Positions 23,711 to 33,009 of a DNA stretch of 64,000 bases are shown here, in pieces. The notes under the pieces were generated by a model. The model worked only from the letters and a program-made list of their open reading frames with translations, was not told the origin of the DNA and searched no databases. The DNA comes from Bacteroidetes bacterium UBA1312 (lineage in GTDB: Bacteria > Bacteroidota > Bacteroidia > Chitinophagales > Chitinophagaceae): positions 124,001-188,000 of the forward strand of contig DBTQ01000027.1 of the NCBI GenBank assembly GCA_002307135.1, given 5' to 3'. The number at the start of each line of letters is the position of its first letter. Within the stretch, counting starts at the first letter, position 1. The position numbers and the translations under genes are program-made.

Positions 23711-24499
23711 ATGCAACCAGAACAGCAAACACCCATAATATTAGTAACAAATGATGATGGTATTACGGCTCCAGGCATCCGTAATTTGATAGAAGCGATC
23801 AAAGATTTAGGCACCGTGTTGGTAGTAGCTCCGGATAGTCCCCAGTCGGGAATGGGGCACGCCATTACATTAGGCAAACCTTTACGTATGAATAAGGTAG
23901 ATATTTTTGAAGGAATCGAAGCGTACCAATGTAGCGGCACACCGGTAGATTGTGTAAAATTAGCGACCAATCAGATACTACACCGTAAACCGGATATATG
24001 TGTCAGTGGTATCAATCACGGATCAAACTGCTCTATCAACATCTTATATTCAGGCACTATGAGCGCAGCTACCGAAGCCGCAATTGAAGGTATTCCATCA
24101 GCCGGGTTCTCTCTGCTGGATTTTAGTTTTGATGCAGACTTTGAGGTGGCCAAAAAAGTTGCTAATACTGTAGTTCGGCAGATGTTGCTTCAAAAGATGC
24201 CGCAACATTTTCTACTTAATGTCAATATCCCCAAAGTAAGCGAAACTGATTTTAAAGGAATTAAATTTTGCCGTCAGGCAAATGCCAAATGGGGCGAAAG
24301 TTTTGAACACAGGGTAGATCCGTATGGCAAAGATTACTACTGGATGGTAGGTAATTTTATTTGCAAAGATGAAGGAACCGATACGGACGTTTATGCATTG
24401 GACAACGGTTATGCTTCTATTGTGCCTGTACAATACGACCTCACCGACCTAAAAATAAAGAATATGCTTGAAACAGAATGGGGTGATTTTGGTATTTAA
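23711..24499 (+). CDS. surE: 5'-nucleotidase SurE
   Basis: The 262-residue protein has the SurE hallmarks: ILVTNDDGITAPGI (metal-binding Asp pair), VVAPDSPQSGMGHAIT, CSGTPVDCVKLA, and VSGINHGSNCSINILYSGTM. SurE dephosphorylates nucleoside 5'- and 3'-monophosphates with a divalent metal. The length is normal for the family. The gene is divergent from rimM and ends at a strong bidirectional terminator. Confidence 0.96.
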   Translation: MQPEQQTPIILVTNDDGITAPGIRNLIEAIKDLGTVLVVAPDSPQSGMGHAITLGKPLRMNKVDIFEGIEAYQCSGTPVDCVKLATNQILHRKPDICVSGINHGSNCSINILYSGTMSAATEAAIEGIPSAGFSLLDFSFDADFEVAKKVANTVVRQMLLQKMPQHFLLNVNIPKVSETDFKGIKFCRQANAKWGESFEHRVDPYGKDYYWMVGNFICKDEGTDTDVYALDNGYASIVPVQYDLTDLKIKNMLETEWGDFGI

Positions 24500-24506
24500 T
24501 TTTCAT

Positions 24507-24546
24507 AAAAAAGTGTTGAACATAACTATATGTTCAACACTTTTTT
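24507..24546. terminator. Bidirectional terminator between surE and the H1-like gene
   Basis: A 12-bp perfect stem GTGTTGAACATA with its complement and a 4-nt loop is flanked by A-runs and T-runs, so it can stop transcripts from both convergent genes. Confidence 0.9.
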
Positions 24547-24596
24547 ATTGGGGGATTTTTGGCTACTCGTACTTCTAACCTAAAACAAAGTTAATC

Positions 24597-24959
24597 CTAT
24601 TTTACCGCTTTTTTTATTGCTTTTTTAACCACTACGCTCTTCGCTGTTTTTTTTGCCGGCACAGCTTTCTTGGGTGTTGCAACCTTTTTAGGAGCAGTTA
24701 CTTTTTTTGCAACCGTTTTTTTGTTTGTTACTACTTTTTTAGGCACTACTGCTTTGGGCTTACTTGTTGCGGCAACTTCTTCTTCCGTATTTTTTTCTTC
24801 AAGACCTGCGGTCAATACTTTCACCGCTTTTTTTATCCGGTTATGAAATTTTTTATCACCCAATATGTCTTTCAATTCCAGCAATACAATTTCTAATTTA
24901 TCGCTCAGCTGTTTGCGAATTTCTTTTTTATTTATTGGTGTGGATATTTCCTTAGTCAT
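24597..24959 (-). CDS. Histone H1-like Lys/Ala-rich protein
   Basis: Residues 1-55 form a helical head (KKEIRKQLSDKLEIVLLELK). Residues 65-120 are a low-complexity tail of repeated KK, VAKK, APKK and TPKK blocks, like the C-terminal domain of eukaryotic H1 and the bacterial H1-like proteins (Hc1/AlgP type). It probably binds and condenses DNA or another polyanion. The tail is strongly cationic and disordered. It is a stand-alone gene convergent with surE. Confidence 0.8.
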   Translation of the reverse strand: MTKEISTPINKKEIRKQLSDKLEIVLLELKDILGDKKFHNRIKKAVKVLTAGLEEKNTEEEVAATSKPKAVVPKKVVTNKKTVAKKVTAPKKVATPKKAVPAKKTAKSVVVKKAIKKAVK

Positions 24960-25070
24960 AATTATATTTTACGGTAAATTGATAACACAAAATTAATCTA
25001 AGGTTGGAAATTCCAATGTTAAGTTTTGTAACTAGGCAAAAAATTAATAAGCAAAGCGCATAAATCTATA

Positions 25071-26660
25071 CTAATGTGCATTCGATAAATCTACACTTCC
25101 GGCTCCTTTATTTTTGCGCAACACGATTAATACTACCGGTACAAAAATTAAAAACATTAAACCTAAATAAAGGAAGACATCCATATAAGACAATAGCGAA
25201 GCCTGCTTAGTTACGGAAAGATCCATTAGTTTGTAACTGCTTTTTAATGCTGCATCGGGCGACATTCCTTTCGCGATAAAGGATTGTTGCGTTTGTTGTA
25301 TTCGTTGCATTACACCTTGTTTGTCTGTAGAGAGATGTGCCATTAAAGTAGATCTATGTCCGGCACTCTGCCTAGACATAAATGTGTTGATTAGTGCAAT
25401 ACCAAATGAACCTCCCAGCTGTCGCATAAGTCCGGTAAAAGAAGCCCCCTGACCAATTTCCTGACCTTTAAGCGTGGATAAAGAAACCGATGTAATAGGT
25501 ATAAACAATAGTGATAGTCCTACACCTCGAACGAGTAGCATACCAAAGAAGGCTTCTTTACCGGTATCAGGAGTGAGCAACACATAACCACAATAACAGA
25601 AGATAAAGAATAAGGTCATGCCTATAGCTAACAAATACTGTTGCGGAGCTCCTTTCTTGAGCATATTGCCTACAATGGGCATCATTACTGCGGTGGCCAA
25701 TGCGGCAGGCACCATAAGCATACCCGCTTGTAATGCCGTCCAGCCTAATAGTTGTTGGGTATATAATGGTATAATATAAGTGGAGCCATACAAACCAAAG
25801 CCCAGTACAAAGGACAATATCGTTCCTACCCGGAGGTTTCTGTTTTTGAGTACTTTGAAGGCTACAATCGGATTTTTATAAGTTAGCTCACGCCATACAA
25901 AGAAGAAGAACCCAAGCACTGCGGCAATACTGAGAATTAAAATAGTTTGATTACTAAACCAGTCATCTTCCTGCCCACGTTCCAATACATATTGCAAAGA
26001 ACCAACACCAACAGCTAATAAAATGATACCGATCCAATCGACATCTGACGCGGCAGTTTTTTCTGCATATTTAGGACTACGTACAAATTGCATGGTAAGG
26101 ATAGCCGCAATAATACCAATAGGAATATTGATATAGAAAATATAAGGCCATGAAAAATTGTCCACAATATAACCGCCTAATGGTGGACCTAATGTAGGCC
26201 CAACAATAACACCCAAGCCATAAATAGCGGTAGCTTTCGCTCTATCTTCAGGAGGGTAGCTTTCTGTAATAATTGTTTGCGATGTAACGAGCAATGCTCC
26301 CCCACCCATACCTTGTAGTAAGCGATAAATAATCAGTTCGCCAATACTAGATGCATTTCCGCAAAGGAAAGAGCAGACTGTAAATATAATAATGGATACT
26401 GCAAAGTAGTTACGACGACCAAATTGTTGCGCCAACCAAGATGTCATAGGCATGACAATAACATTACCAATGGCATAGGCCGTAATCACCCAACTTATTT
26501 CAGAGAGTGTACAACCAAGGTTGCCACTCATGGTATTGATAGCGACATTGACAATAGTCGTGTCCACTATTTCCAGTAAAGCGCAGAATATGACTGTAAT
26601 AGTAATGATCGTCCGCCGACTACCATATTCTACCAACGAGTCTGCTTGAGACATGGACAT
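25071..26660 (-). CDS. DHA2-family multidrug MFS transporter (EmrB-like)
   Basis: The 529-residue protein has about 14 hydrophobic segments, the DHA2 (14-TM) layout. Motifs include LEIVDTTIVNVAINTMSGNL in the first helix region, YRLLQGMGGGALLVTSQTII, and the motif C-like GVIVGPTLGPPLGGYI. It is the inner-membrane pump of a tripartite efflux system with the adjacent membrane-fusion protein and TolC-like channel. The order from the promoter is TetR, TolC, fusion protein, pump. The substrates are unknown; proton-driven export of lipophilic drugs is the family norm. Confidence 0.92.
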   Translation of the reverse strand: MSMSQADSLVEYGSRRTIITITVIFCALLEIVDTTIVNVAINTMSGNLGCTLSEISWVITAYAIGNVIVMPMTSWLAQQFGRRNYFAVSIIIFTVCSFLCGNASSIGELIIYRLLQGMGGGALLVTSQTIITESYPPEDRAKATAIYGLGVIVGPTLGPPLGGYIVDNFSWPYIFYINIPIGIIAAILTMQFVRSPKYAEKTAASDVDWIGIILLAVGVGSLQYVLERGQEDDWFSNQTILILSIAAVLGFFFFVWRELTYKNPIVAFKVLKNRNLRVGTILSFVLGFGLYGSTYIIPLYTQQLLGWTALQAGMLMVPAALATAVMMPIVGNMLKKGAPQQYLLAIGMTLFFIFCYCGYVLLTPDTGKEAFFGMLLVRGVGLSLLFIPITSVSLSTLKGQEIGQGASFTGLMRQLGGSFGIALINTFMSRQSAGHRSTLMAHLSTDKQGVMQRIQQTQQSFIAKGMSPDAALKSSYKLMDLSVTKQASLLSYMDVFLYLGLMFLIFVPVVLIVLRKNKGAGSVDLSNAH

Positions 26661-26755
26661 AATAATGATGTTGAATTTTGTTGATTAATTGTTGTCTGTA
26701 ATCACAAACAGAATAAAAATTTGCTTATAACTACGTCAAACATTTTAACTGAAGC

Positions 26756-27859
26756 CTAATTAAAATGCACTTCTACCAAAGCATTCATACCCGGACGCAA
26801 TAGTTTCAACAGCTGATCATCTTTTTGGCTGAACACTATTTTAACAGGAACACGTTGTACTACTTTTACAAAGTTGCCACTGGAATTGTCCGGAGGTAAT
26901 AGCGCAAAACGAGAGCCGGTTGCAGGAGAAAAAGACTGTACTGTTCCTTCAAATTTATGGCCTCCGAAAGCATCAACTGATATAGTAGCTTTATCTCCTT
27001 CTTTCATTTTGGTCAATTGGGTTTCCTTAAAATTAGCAGTTACCCATATTGCATCATCCAATACAATAGAGAACAATTGTTGTCCTGCCTGTACAGTTTG
27101 TCCTGGCTGTAAGCTTATAGTAGATACACGTCCGTCTGCTTGTGCAGTAATAACAGTATAAGACAAGTTCAATTGAGCATTTGCCAAGTCAGCTTCTCTT
27201 TGTTTAATAGTTGCATTGGCCACTCCAGATTGTTGTCCTGTAGCTTTACTTTGAGATAAAACTGCATTTGCCTGACTACTCGCTGCATTCTTTTGTTCAG
27301 TCAATACATTGAGCTGGCGTTCTGCTCTTTGTTTGGCTGCAAGTGCTTCATCATATTGTTGTTGTGTGATCGAATGATCTTTGATCAAATTAGCATAACG
27401 GTCATAATCTTGTTTAGCGCGCCACACATTTACTTTTGCAGCTTCAATATTCGCATTTGCAGTTTGTACATTAGCCATAGATGAGCTCGCACTTGCCTGA
27501 GCTGCAACTGTATTTGCTAAGGTTACAGACAATGAGCTTTTTGCATTTTCAAGTGCTGCTTCGGACTGCAATACTTTATTGTACATCTCCCGGTTGTCTA
27601 ATATTACAAGTGTATCACCCTTTTTTACGATCTGATTGTCCTTCACTCTTACTTCAGCTACAAAACCTTGTATCCTAGGGATAACAGGGCTGATATTCGA
27701 ATTTATTTGAGCATCGTCTGTATCTTCATTGTGTTGTGCATGGATATATTTTGAGATACCATAAGTACCACCAACTAACACGAGTGCTATCAAAATAATT
27801 AAGAATTTTTTGTTGGTTTTCTTTTCAGGAGCTTTCGCCGTTTGATTTTGTGGTTCCAT
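26756..27859 (-). CDS. HlyD/EmrA-family membrane fusion protein
   Basis: The 367-residue protein has a short cytoplasmic start, one membrane anchor (about 24-40) and the MFP core: an EmrA-type DTDDAQINSNISPVIPRIQG, a lipoyl half-motif (VRVKDNQIVKKGDTLVILD), a long Ala/Gln-rich hairpin coiled coil (about 85-210), the second lipoyl half and a beta-barrel ending PGMNALVEVHFN. It bridges the EmrB-like pump and the TolC-like channel. The spacing of 65 and 95 nt to its neighbours is consistent with one operon. Confidence 0.93.
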   Translation of the reverse strand: MEPQNQTAKAPEKKTNKKFLIILIALVLVGGTYGISKYIHAQHNEDTDDAQINSNISPVIPRIQGFVAEVRVKDNQIVKKGDTLVILDNREMYNKVLQSEAALENAKSSLSVTLANTVAAQASASSSMANVQTANANIEAAKVNVWRAKQDYDRYANLIKDHSITQQQYDEALAAKQRAERQLNVLTEQKNAASSQANAVLSQSKATGQQSGVANATIKQREADLANAQLNLSYTVITAQADGRVSTISLQPGQTVQAGQQLFSIVLDDAIWVTANFKETQLTKMKEGDKATISVDAFGGHKFEGTVQSFSPATGSRFALLPPDNSSGNFVKVVQRVPVKIVFSQKDDQLLKLLRPGMNALVEVHFN

Positions 27860-27924
27860 TTAATTATATTTTTTAATGTTGGAATTTGAAAGGTTGTCTT
27901 ATTATTGTTTACTAACTCTTATGG

Positions 27925-29256
27925 CTATTTAGCGATTACTCCCGCCGTTTGTAATAGTTTATTATAAGCCACTATTGCATCTGCCTTTGAGTATGCGTAG
28001 TTCAATTTGGCCTGTAATTGTTGTACATCGGCATCCAATAAATCTGTAGTGGTCGCCAAACTATTGTCATACTTATTTTTAAGTATTTTATAATTCTCAT
28101 TAGCCTGTTCTACAGCCTGTGCATAAACATCTATTTTCTTTAAGCTTAAAAAATAAGCTTCGTAAGCCTGATTTATTTGGACTTTAATATTATCGTTGAG
28201 CATCTCTTGGGATGCTTGTACTTGTTGCAATTGGGCTTTTGCCGACGAAACTGAAGCACCCGTTTTCCATAATGAAGATACATTATAACTCAATCCAACA
28301 CCCGCATTCCATGCATCGGAAACTTGAATTGCATTAGGGACATTAAGTGCAAGGTAACCACCGGTCAACCGGATTGTAGGATAATAAGCGGAACGCGCTG
28401 ATTGAATCCCTGCTTTAGCCGATTTTTCATGATAAGCCAACGATTGAAAATCAGTTCTGTTGTCAAATGCAAGTGACTCCCAATGTGATAATGTTTGAGG
28501 ATCGTTTGAAGACGAAAAACTGCTGCTATCCAATTGTAAGGAAGTCATTTCGGGCAAACCTAACATTAGATCCATATTGATATTAGCTACGCGCAGATTA
28601 CTTTCTGCATCGAGTAATGAAAGCTGAATATTAGATTCTTGCAATTGCGCTTTTAATAAATCATTGCGCGCCAATAATCCGTTTTGCTCTAGGTTACTAA
28701 AATCAGTGCTGCGCTGATGTGATTGTTTCAAATTCTCTTTAACAAGGTTAACAGCAGCATTAGCTTTGTATAAATTACTGTAGGCAGCTACAATATTTTG
28801 CACCACTTGCTGGCGGTCCGTTTCTGCATCCAATGTCACCGCTTTTTGAAGGTACTTCGCGGATTCAATTGCAGCATGGTTTTTAAAACCATCAAACAAT
28901 GGAATAGAGGCATTTGCCATTCCGTACATTGCTTGATCTACAGATGGAGTAGAGCCTGATGAGCCTGAACCACTACTTAAATTAATGAGCAAATTAATAG
29001 TGGGTTTAGCCACTCTCAAATAAGACCCCGAAACAGAAAGATCTGGCAAGCGTCTGTCTTTACTCTCTTGCAGTGAAGATATAGCAGCATCAATTTTTGC
29101 TTTGCTGATTTTCAATTGCTTACTGTTTTGTACGCCCAAGTTTATCGCTTCATTCAAACTAAGGCTACGTTCTCCCTGTGCATGTGCACTAGTAGAAAGT
29201 ACAGCCAAAGAAAAGACAAACGAAGCGTTTTTTAATATTCGCATTTTATAATTCAT
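27925..29256 (-). CDS. TolC-family outer-membrane efflux channel
   Basis: The 443-residue product has a signal peptide ending SAHAQ and two repeats of the TolC helical hairpin, with LSLNEAINLGVQNSKQLKIS at the start of the first and DARSAYYPTIRLTG-like sequence (ARSAYYPTIRLTGGY) in the second. It lacks an evident lipobox. It would form the exit duct for the tripartite pump. The start overlaps the tetR gene by 11 nt, so translation is probably coupled; an alternative ATG lies four codons downstream. Confidence 0.92.
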   Translation of the reverse strand: MNYKMRILKNASFVFSLAVLSTSAHAQGERSLSLNEAINLGVQNSKQLKISKAKIDAAISSLQESKDRRLPDLSVSGSYLRVAKPTINLLINLSSGSGSSGSTPSVDQAMYGMANASIPLFDGFKNHAAIESAKYLQKAVTLDAETDRQQVVQNIVAAYSNLYKANAAVNLVKENLKQSHQRSTDFSNLEQNGLLARNDLLKAQLQESNIQLSLLDAESNLRVANINMDLMLGLPEMTSLQLDSSSFSSSNDPQTLSHWESLAFDNRTDFQSLAYHEKSAKAGIQSARSAYYPTIRLTGGYLALNVPNAIQVSDAWNAGVGLSYNVSSLWKTGASVSSAKAQLQQVQASQEMLNDNIKVQINQAYEAYFLSLKKIDVYAQAVEQANENYKILKNKYDNSLATTTDLLDADVQQLQAKLNYAYSKADAIVAYNKLLQTAGVIAK

Positions 29257-29878
29257 GTGTCAGTATTGCTTTAAACATATTTTTTAAATGAAGTCGGAGT
29301 CTTTTTTTCAACAATATTTGAAATTCATCCTCAGGCATTGATTCTAATCCGTTGATTCTTCGATAAAAGGGTTGATTAAAAAACACCTGATTAGACGCCC
29401 CGAAAAGAGTACTCATCATCAAACTCACATCTATTTTTTTCCTAAATTGGCCCTTAGCCTGACCTTCAGAAATAAGATTTGAAATAAGGTCTAGGTTTTT
29501 CTTTTTACTCTTATAAATGATTTCCAACAAATCAGCATTTTCCATCTGCTTCAATTGTTCGCGCAACATCAGCTTATAAAAACATTGGTTGTTGAATAAT
29601 TTATCGGTGTAATGATCTATTAAACTGTAGATTTTATGTATCGGGGTAATTTTATCATTAGCCACAATATTTTCCAACTGTATTGCCGTACCTAATATGC
29701 GGTATTCAAACACAGCCTCCAACAATTTTTCCTTAGAACCGAAGTAATAAGAAATCATCGCCACATTCACTTTTGCCTCTTGAGCAATATCTCTCACCGA
29801 CGTTCCAGAAAAACCACCCTCAGAAAAAAGCTTTTCTGCGGATATGATTATTTGCTCCTGTTTCTCATTGTAATGCAC
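29246..29878 (-). CDS. TetR-family repressor of the efflux operon
   Basis: The N-terminal HTH is typical (EKQEQIIISAEKLFSEGGFS, then TSVRDIAQEAKVNVAMISYY and FGSKEKLLEAVF). The start is set at the GTG at 29878, because an upstream in-frame GTG at 29902 overlaps the -7 promoter element and could not be used from it. The C-terminal part (about 70-210) is the ligand-binding helical bundle. It is the first gene of the operon and probably binds the long palindrome over the promoter, so it would be autoregulated and released by pump substrates. Confidence 0.9.
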   Translation of the reverse strand: MHYNEKQEQIIISAEKLFSEGGFSGTSVRDIAQEAKVNVAMISYYFGSKEKLLEAVFEYRILGTAIQLENIVANDKITPIHKIYSLIDHYTDKLFNNQCFYKLMLREQLKQMENADLLEIIYKSKKKNLDLISNLISEGQAKGQFRKKIDVSLMMSTLFGASNQVFFNQPFYRRINGLESMPEDEFQILLKKRLRLHLKNMFKAILTHEL

Positions 29879-29901
29879 TTTAAATACTTTTATTTCGGGC
29901 A

Positions 29902-29942
29902 CAAAGTTAAACGTTTGTTTGAAAATTCAAACAAACGTTTAA
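29902..29942 (-). promoter_or_regulatory. Promoter and TetR operator of the efflux operon
   Basis: On the minus strand TTTG (29928-29931), an 18-nt spacer and TAACTTTG (29902-29909) form a Bacteroidota promoter. A 17-bp perfect inverted repeat with a 2-nt centre (29907-29942; inner arm ACGTTTGTTTGAA) covers the spacer and the -33 element. Binding of a TetR dimer, or two dimers, here would block transcription of tetR and the pump genes. Confidence 0.75.
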
Positions 29943-29984
29943 TTAATTTTTGAAAACTTTTAGAAATGAAGGCTAAAATTGGGT

Positions 29985-32066
29985 TTAACTGATCTTATTC
30001 CATTGCGATTTGTCGCCTTTAGCTGATAAAGCTGCTCTTAAATTGTAATATTGTGCACCTTGTAAAGTTGGATTTACGGCAATAAGTTCCTGTGCAGCTG
30101 TACGGCACTGCTCCAAAATAGCCGCATCTTTGACCAAGTCAGCGATTTTAAATTTCAAAACACCGCTTTGTTGTGTACCATAAATATCTCCAGCACCACG
30201 CATTTCCAAATCCTTCTCTGCAATAATAAATCCATCAGACGTGCTTGCCATTATCTTCATTCGCTCATAGCTATCATTGGAAATATTGCTCCCGGTAAGT
30301 AAAATACAATAAGATTGATCGGCACCACGGCCTACCCTGCCCCTTAACTGATGCAGTTGAGATAAACCAAAACGTTCTGCACTTTCGATCAACATTACCG
30401 AAGCATTAGGCACATTTACACCCACTTCTATGACTGTTGTAGCTACGAGTATATCCGCTTCACCACTCACAAAACGAGCCATATTCCGGCTTCTCTCCCC
30501 GGCTTCCTGACGACCATGTACCATTGCAATCTTATACTTATGCTCCGGAAACCAGGATTTCACTTGCTCGTAGCCTGCTAATAGACTTTCATAATCCAAT
30601 TTTTCTGACTCATCTATAAGTGGATAAACGATATAAACCTGGCGACCTTTACCTATTTCATTTTTTAAAAAGTCCATCACCTTTGCCCGATGATGATCGG
30701 ATCTATGAATTGTTTTAATCACCTGCCTGCCTGGTGGTAGTTCGTCAATTACAGAAATATCCAAATCGCCATAGAGTGTCATCGCCAAAGTACGTGGGAT
30801 AGGTGTCGCTGTCATGACCAGTACATGCGGTGCTTTTGTATTTTTAGCCCAAAGACGAGCACGTTGCCCTACACCAAATTTATGCTGTTCATCAATAGCC
30901 GCAAGACCTAGGTTTTTGAATACTACACTGTCTTCTATTAGTGCATGTGTACCAACTACTATAGGTATGGCTCCACTTGCCAATCCTTCTAAAATCGCTT
31001 TACGTTCTTTACCCTTCACTGTGCCTGTTAGAATGGCAACCGGAATTTGTAATGGGTCTAATAGTTCTTTAATCCCCTGATAATGTTGTCGGGCAAGAAT
31101 TTCAGTAGGCGCCATCATACAAGCCTGAAAGCCATTGTCGAGCGCCAACAACATAGACATCGTAGCCACAATCGTTTTTCCGCTACCCACATCTCCTTGC
31201 ACCAATCGGTTCATTTGCTTGCCTATGGCGGTATCTGTCCTTATTTCCCGAAGTACTCGCTTTTGAGCATTGGTCAATTCAAAAGGTAAACATTCTTTAT
31301 AAAATCGGTTGAAATAATTTCCAACTTTATCAAACACGTATCCAGGCTGTACGGTATGCTGTAAGCGAAGATTGGCAATTTGTAATTGTAGTAGAAAAAA
31401 TTCTTCCCATTTAAGCCGAAATCGTGCTTGCGCCGCATATTCTTCTTTTTCAGGAAAATGTATTTGACGCAAGGAATGATAACGATTCATCAATCGGTAT
31501 TGTTGCAATATTTCCACGGGTAATATTTCTACAATATCCGATGGCTTTATTTTTTCAAAAAGTGCTTGAGTCAACTTAGCGAAAGATCGATTAGTAATAC
31601 CTCTTGCATTCAGTTTATTAGTAGTAGAATATACCGGTTGCATACCTCCCAGAGCCGTAGCCTGTGATAATGGTTCTATTTCAGGATGTGAAATGCTCAC
31701 CTCTCCACCAAAAAAATTCACTTTACCAAACACAACATACTGTCCGTATTCTTCCAAGAATTTCTTTGCCCAAGTGAGGCTTTGAAACCATACTAACTGC
31801 AATCTTCCTGTATCATCGTATAAAGTTGCAGTCAACCTCCTCTTCCTTCCCTCTCCTTCTTCTGCAATATTGACCACTTTGCCCGCCAGTTGCACATACT
31901 CTGTAGTCATATTTATCTCTGCTATTTTCGTTATCCGGGTACGGTCGAAATAGCGAAATGGATAATGATACAATAAGTCTTCGTAAGTACTTATCTCCAG
32001 TTCTTTACGCAACAACTCACCACGTTGTGGCCCGACACCTTTAAGGTATTCAATAGGACTATTCAA
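29985..32066 (-). CDS. recG: ATP-dependent DNA helicase RecG
   Basis: The protein has the RecG order: wedge/OB domain (about 1-140), Walker A DVGSGKTIVA (about 292-301), the DEQH box in AAIDEQHKFGVGQ (about 392), TATPIPRTLAMTLYGDLDIS, and the helicase C part with VIEVGVNVPNASVMLIE and QLHQLRGRVGRG. RecG remodels stalled forks and Holliday junctions. The frame extends to a TTG at 32123, but a -7-like element lies inside that extension, so the TTG at 32066 (NSPIEYLKGVGPQRG) is preferred, giving 693 residues, normal for the family. Confidence 0.95.
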   Translation of the reverse strand: MNSPIEYLKGVGPQRGELLRKELEISTYEDLLYHYPFRYFDRTRITKIAEINMTTEYVQLAGKVVNIAEEGEGRKRRLTATLYDDTGRLQLVWFQSLTWAKKFLEEYGQYVVFGKVNFFGGEVSISHPEIEPLSQATALGGMQPVYSTTNKLNARGITNRSFAKLTQALFEKIKPSDIVEILPVEILQQYRLMNRYHSLRQIHFPEKEEYAAQARFRLKWEEFFLLQLQIANLRLQHTVQPGYVFDKVGNYFNRFYKECLPFELTNAQKRVLREIRTDTAIGKQMNRLVQGDVGSGKTIVATMSMLLALDNGFQACMMAPTEILARQHYQGIKELLDPLQIPVAILTGTVKGKERKAILEGLASGAIPIVVGTHALIEDSVVFKNLGLAAIDEQHKFGVGQRARLWAKNTKAPHVLVMTATPIPRTLAMTLYGDLDISVIDELPPGRQVIKTIHRSDHHRAKVMDFLKNEIGKGRQVYIVYPLIDESEKLDYESLLAGYEQVKSWFPEHKYKIAMVHGRQEAGERSRNMARFVSGEADILVATTVIEVGVNVPNASVMLIESAERFGLSQLHQLRGRVGRGADQSYCILLTGSNISNDSYERMKIMASTSDGFIIAEKDLEMRGAGDIYGTQQSGVLKFKIADLVKDAAILEQCRTAAQELIAVNPTLQGAQYYNLRAALSAKGDKSQWNKIS

Positions 32067-32109
32067 TATGTTTTCAGAGTTGTTGATTGCTAATATGTAG
32101 TTGTGCAAA

Positions 32110-32117
32110 CAAAAATA
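32110..32117 (-). promoter_or_regulatory. -7 element for recG
   Basis: TATTTTTG on the minus strand matches TAnnTTTG. It lies inside the possible N-terminal extension of recG and argues for a downstream start. The -33 side is weak. Confidence 0.35.
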
Positions 32118-32298
32118 GGTCAATTGATGAAATTAGGCGAATAGATAAATTGGATTAAACAAACAATACAGTCATGAATTAGGCCGTACGCTTAACGTTA
32201 TTGCAATGAGGAATCGATACGTATTGAATTATCAAGACCAATATATGATTGTTTTATTGTGATAAAAACGGTTAATCGCATCAGTTTATTTTTATCCC

Positions 32299-32306
32299 TA
32301 CCTTTG
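32299..32306 (+). promoter_or_regulatory. -7 element for the Crp/Fnr gene
   Basis: TACCTTTG matches TAnnTTTG and ends 5 nt before the ATG at 32312, implying a nearly leaderless mRNA. A clear -33 element was not found, which is common for activated promoters. Confidence 0.4.
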
Positions 32307-32311
32307 AAAGT

Positions 32312-32932
32312 ATGGAATTAGCGGAATTAAATGAGTTTAAATCATTACCTGAAATACGCGAAAGGCTGATGGAATATGGCTTTCTAAAAACATTTTCCGA
32401 AGGCGAAATAATACTGAATGAGCATGCCTACATAAGAGCCATACCTATTGTGCTCAGTGGTAGCATTGGTGTTATGCGATCAGAAGACGACGGGAGAGAA
32501 ATATTATTGTACTATATAAAAGCTGGAGAAAGTTGTATCATGTCTTTTTTAGGAGGGATACACCAAGACACAAGTAAGGTAAAAGCTATAGCGGAAGAAC
32601 CAACTGAGATTCTTTTTATTCCAATCGACAAAGTAAATCTGCTGATCAAAGAATTTCCACAATGGCTGGATTACATTTTCAGACTTTACCACAAACGCTT
32701 TGAAGAGTTACTGGAGGTAGTGAATGATGTCGCTTTCAAAAAGATGGATGAACGTTTGCTCAATTTCTTAAAAAAGAAAAGTGAAATTACTGCTCATAAA
32801 TCTATTCATATTACCCACGAACAATTAGCCAATGAGTTAGGAACTGCGCGAGTAGTGGTTTCACGCCTGCTCAAGCAAATGGAAGACGAGGGACTAGTGC
32901 AACTAGGCAGAAATAAAATTATCCTTATGTAA
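32312..32932 (+). CDS. Crp/Fnr-family transcriptional regulator
   Basis: The 206-residue protein has an N-terminal cyclic-nucleotide-binding-like beta roll (about 20-125; FSEGEIILNEHAYIRAIPIV, EILLYYIKAGESCIMSFLGG) and a C-terminal winged HTH (about 165-205; ITHEQLANELGTARVVVSRL). There is only one Cys, in the SCIMSF segment, so it is not a four-Cys iron-sulfur FNR. It leads a rightward set of small redox and sulfur-transfer genes and probably controls them in response to an oxidant, reactive sulfur or low oxygen. The signal is inference. Confidence 0.9.
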   Translation: MELAELNEFKSLPEIRERLMEYGFLKTFSEGEIILNEHAYIRAIPIVLSGSIGVMRSEDDGREILLYYIKAGESCIMSFLGGIHQDTSKVKAIAEEPTEILFIPIDKVNLLIKEFPQWLDYIFRLYHKRFEELLEVVNDVAFKKMDERLLNFLKKKSEITAHKSIHITHEQLANELGTARVVVSRLLKQMEDEGLVQLGRNKIILM

Positions 32933-33009
32933 CAAAAGTTACCGTGCAGTAATTTGTATTGTTGGACTTTTGTGTTATCAAAATATTTTCACTAAAAACA
33001 AGGAAAAAT

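Noticed and set aside
23609..23728. 40-residue N-terminal extension of RimM
   Set aside because: It has no RimM similarity, spans the divergent promoter region and contains the rimM -7 element.
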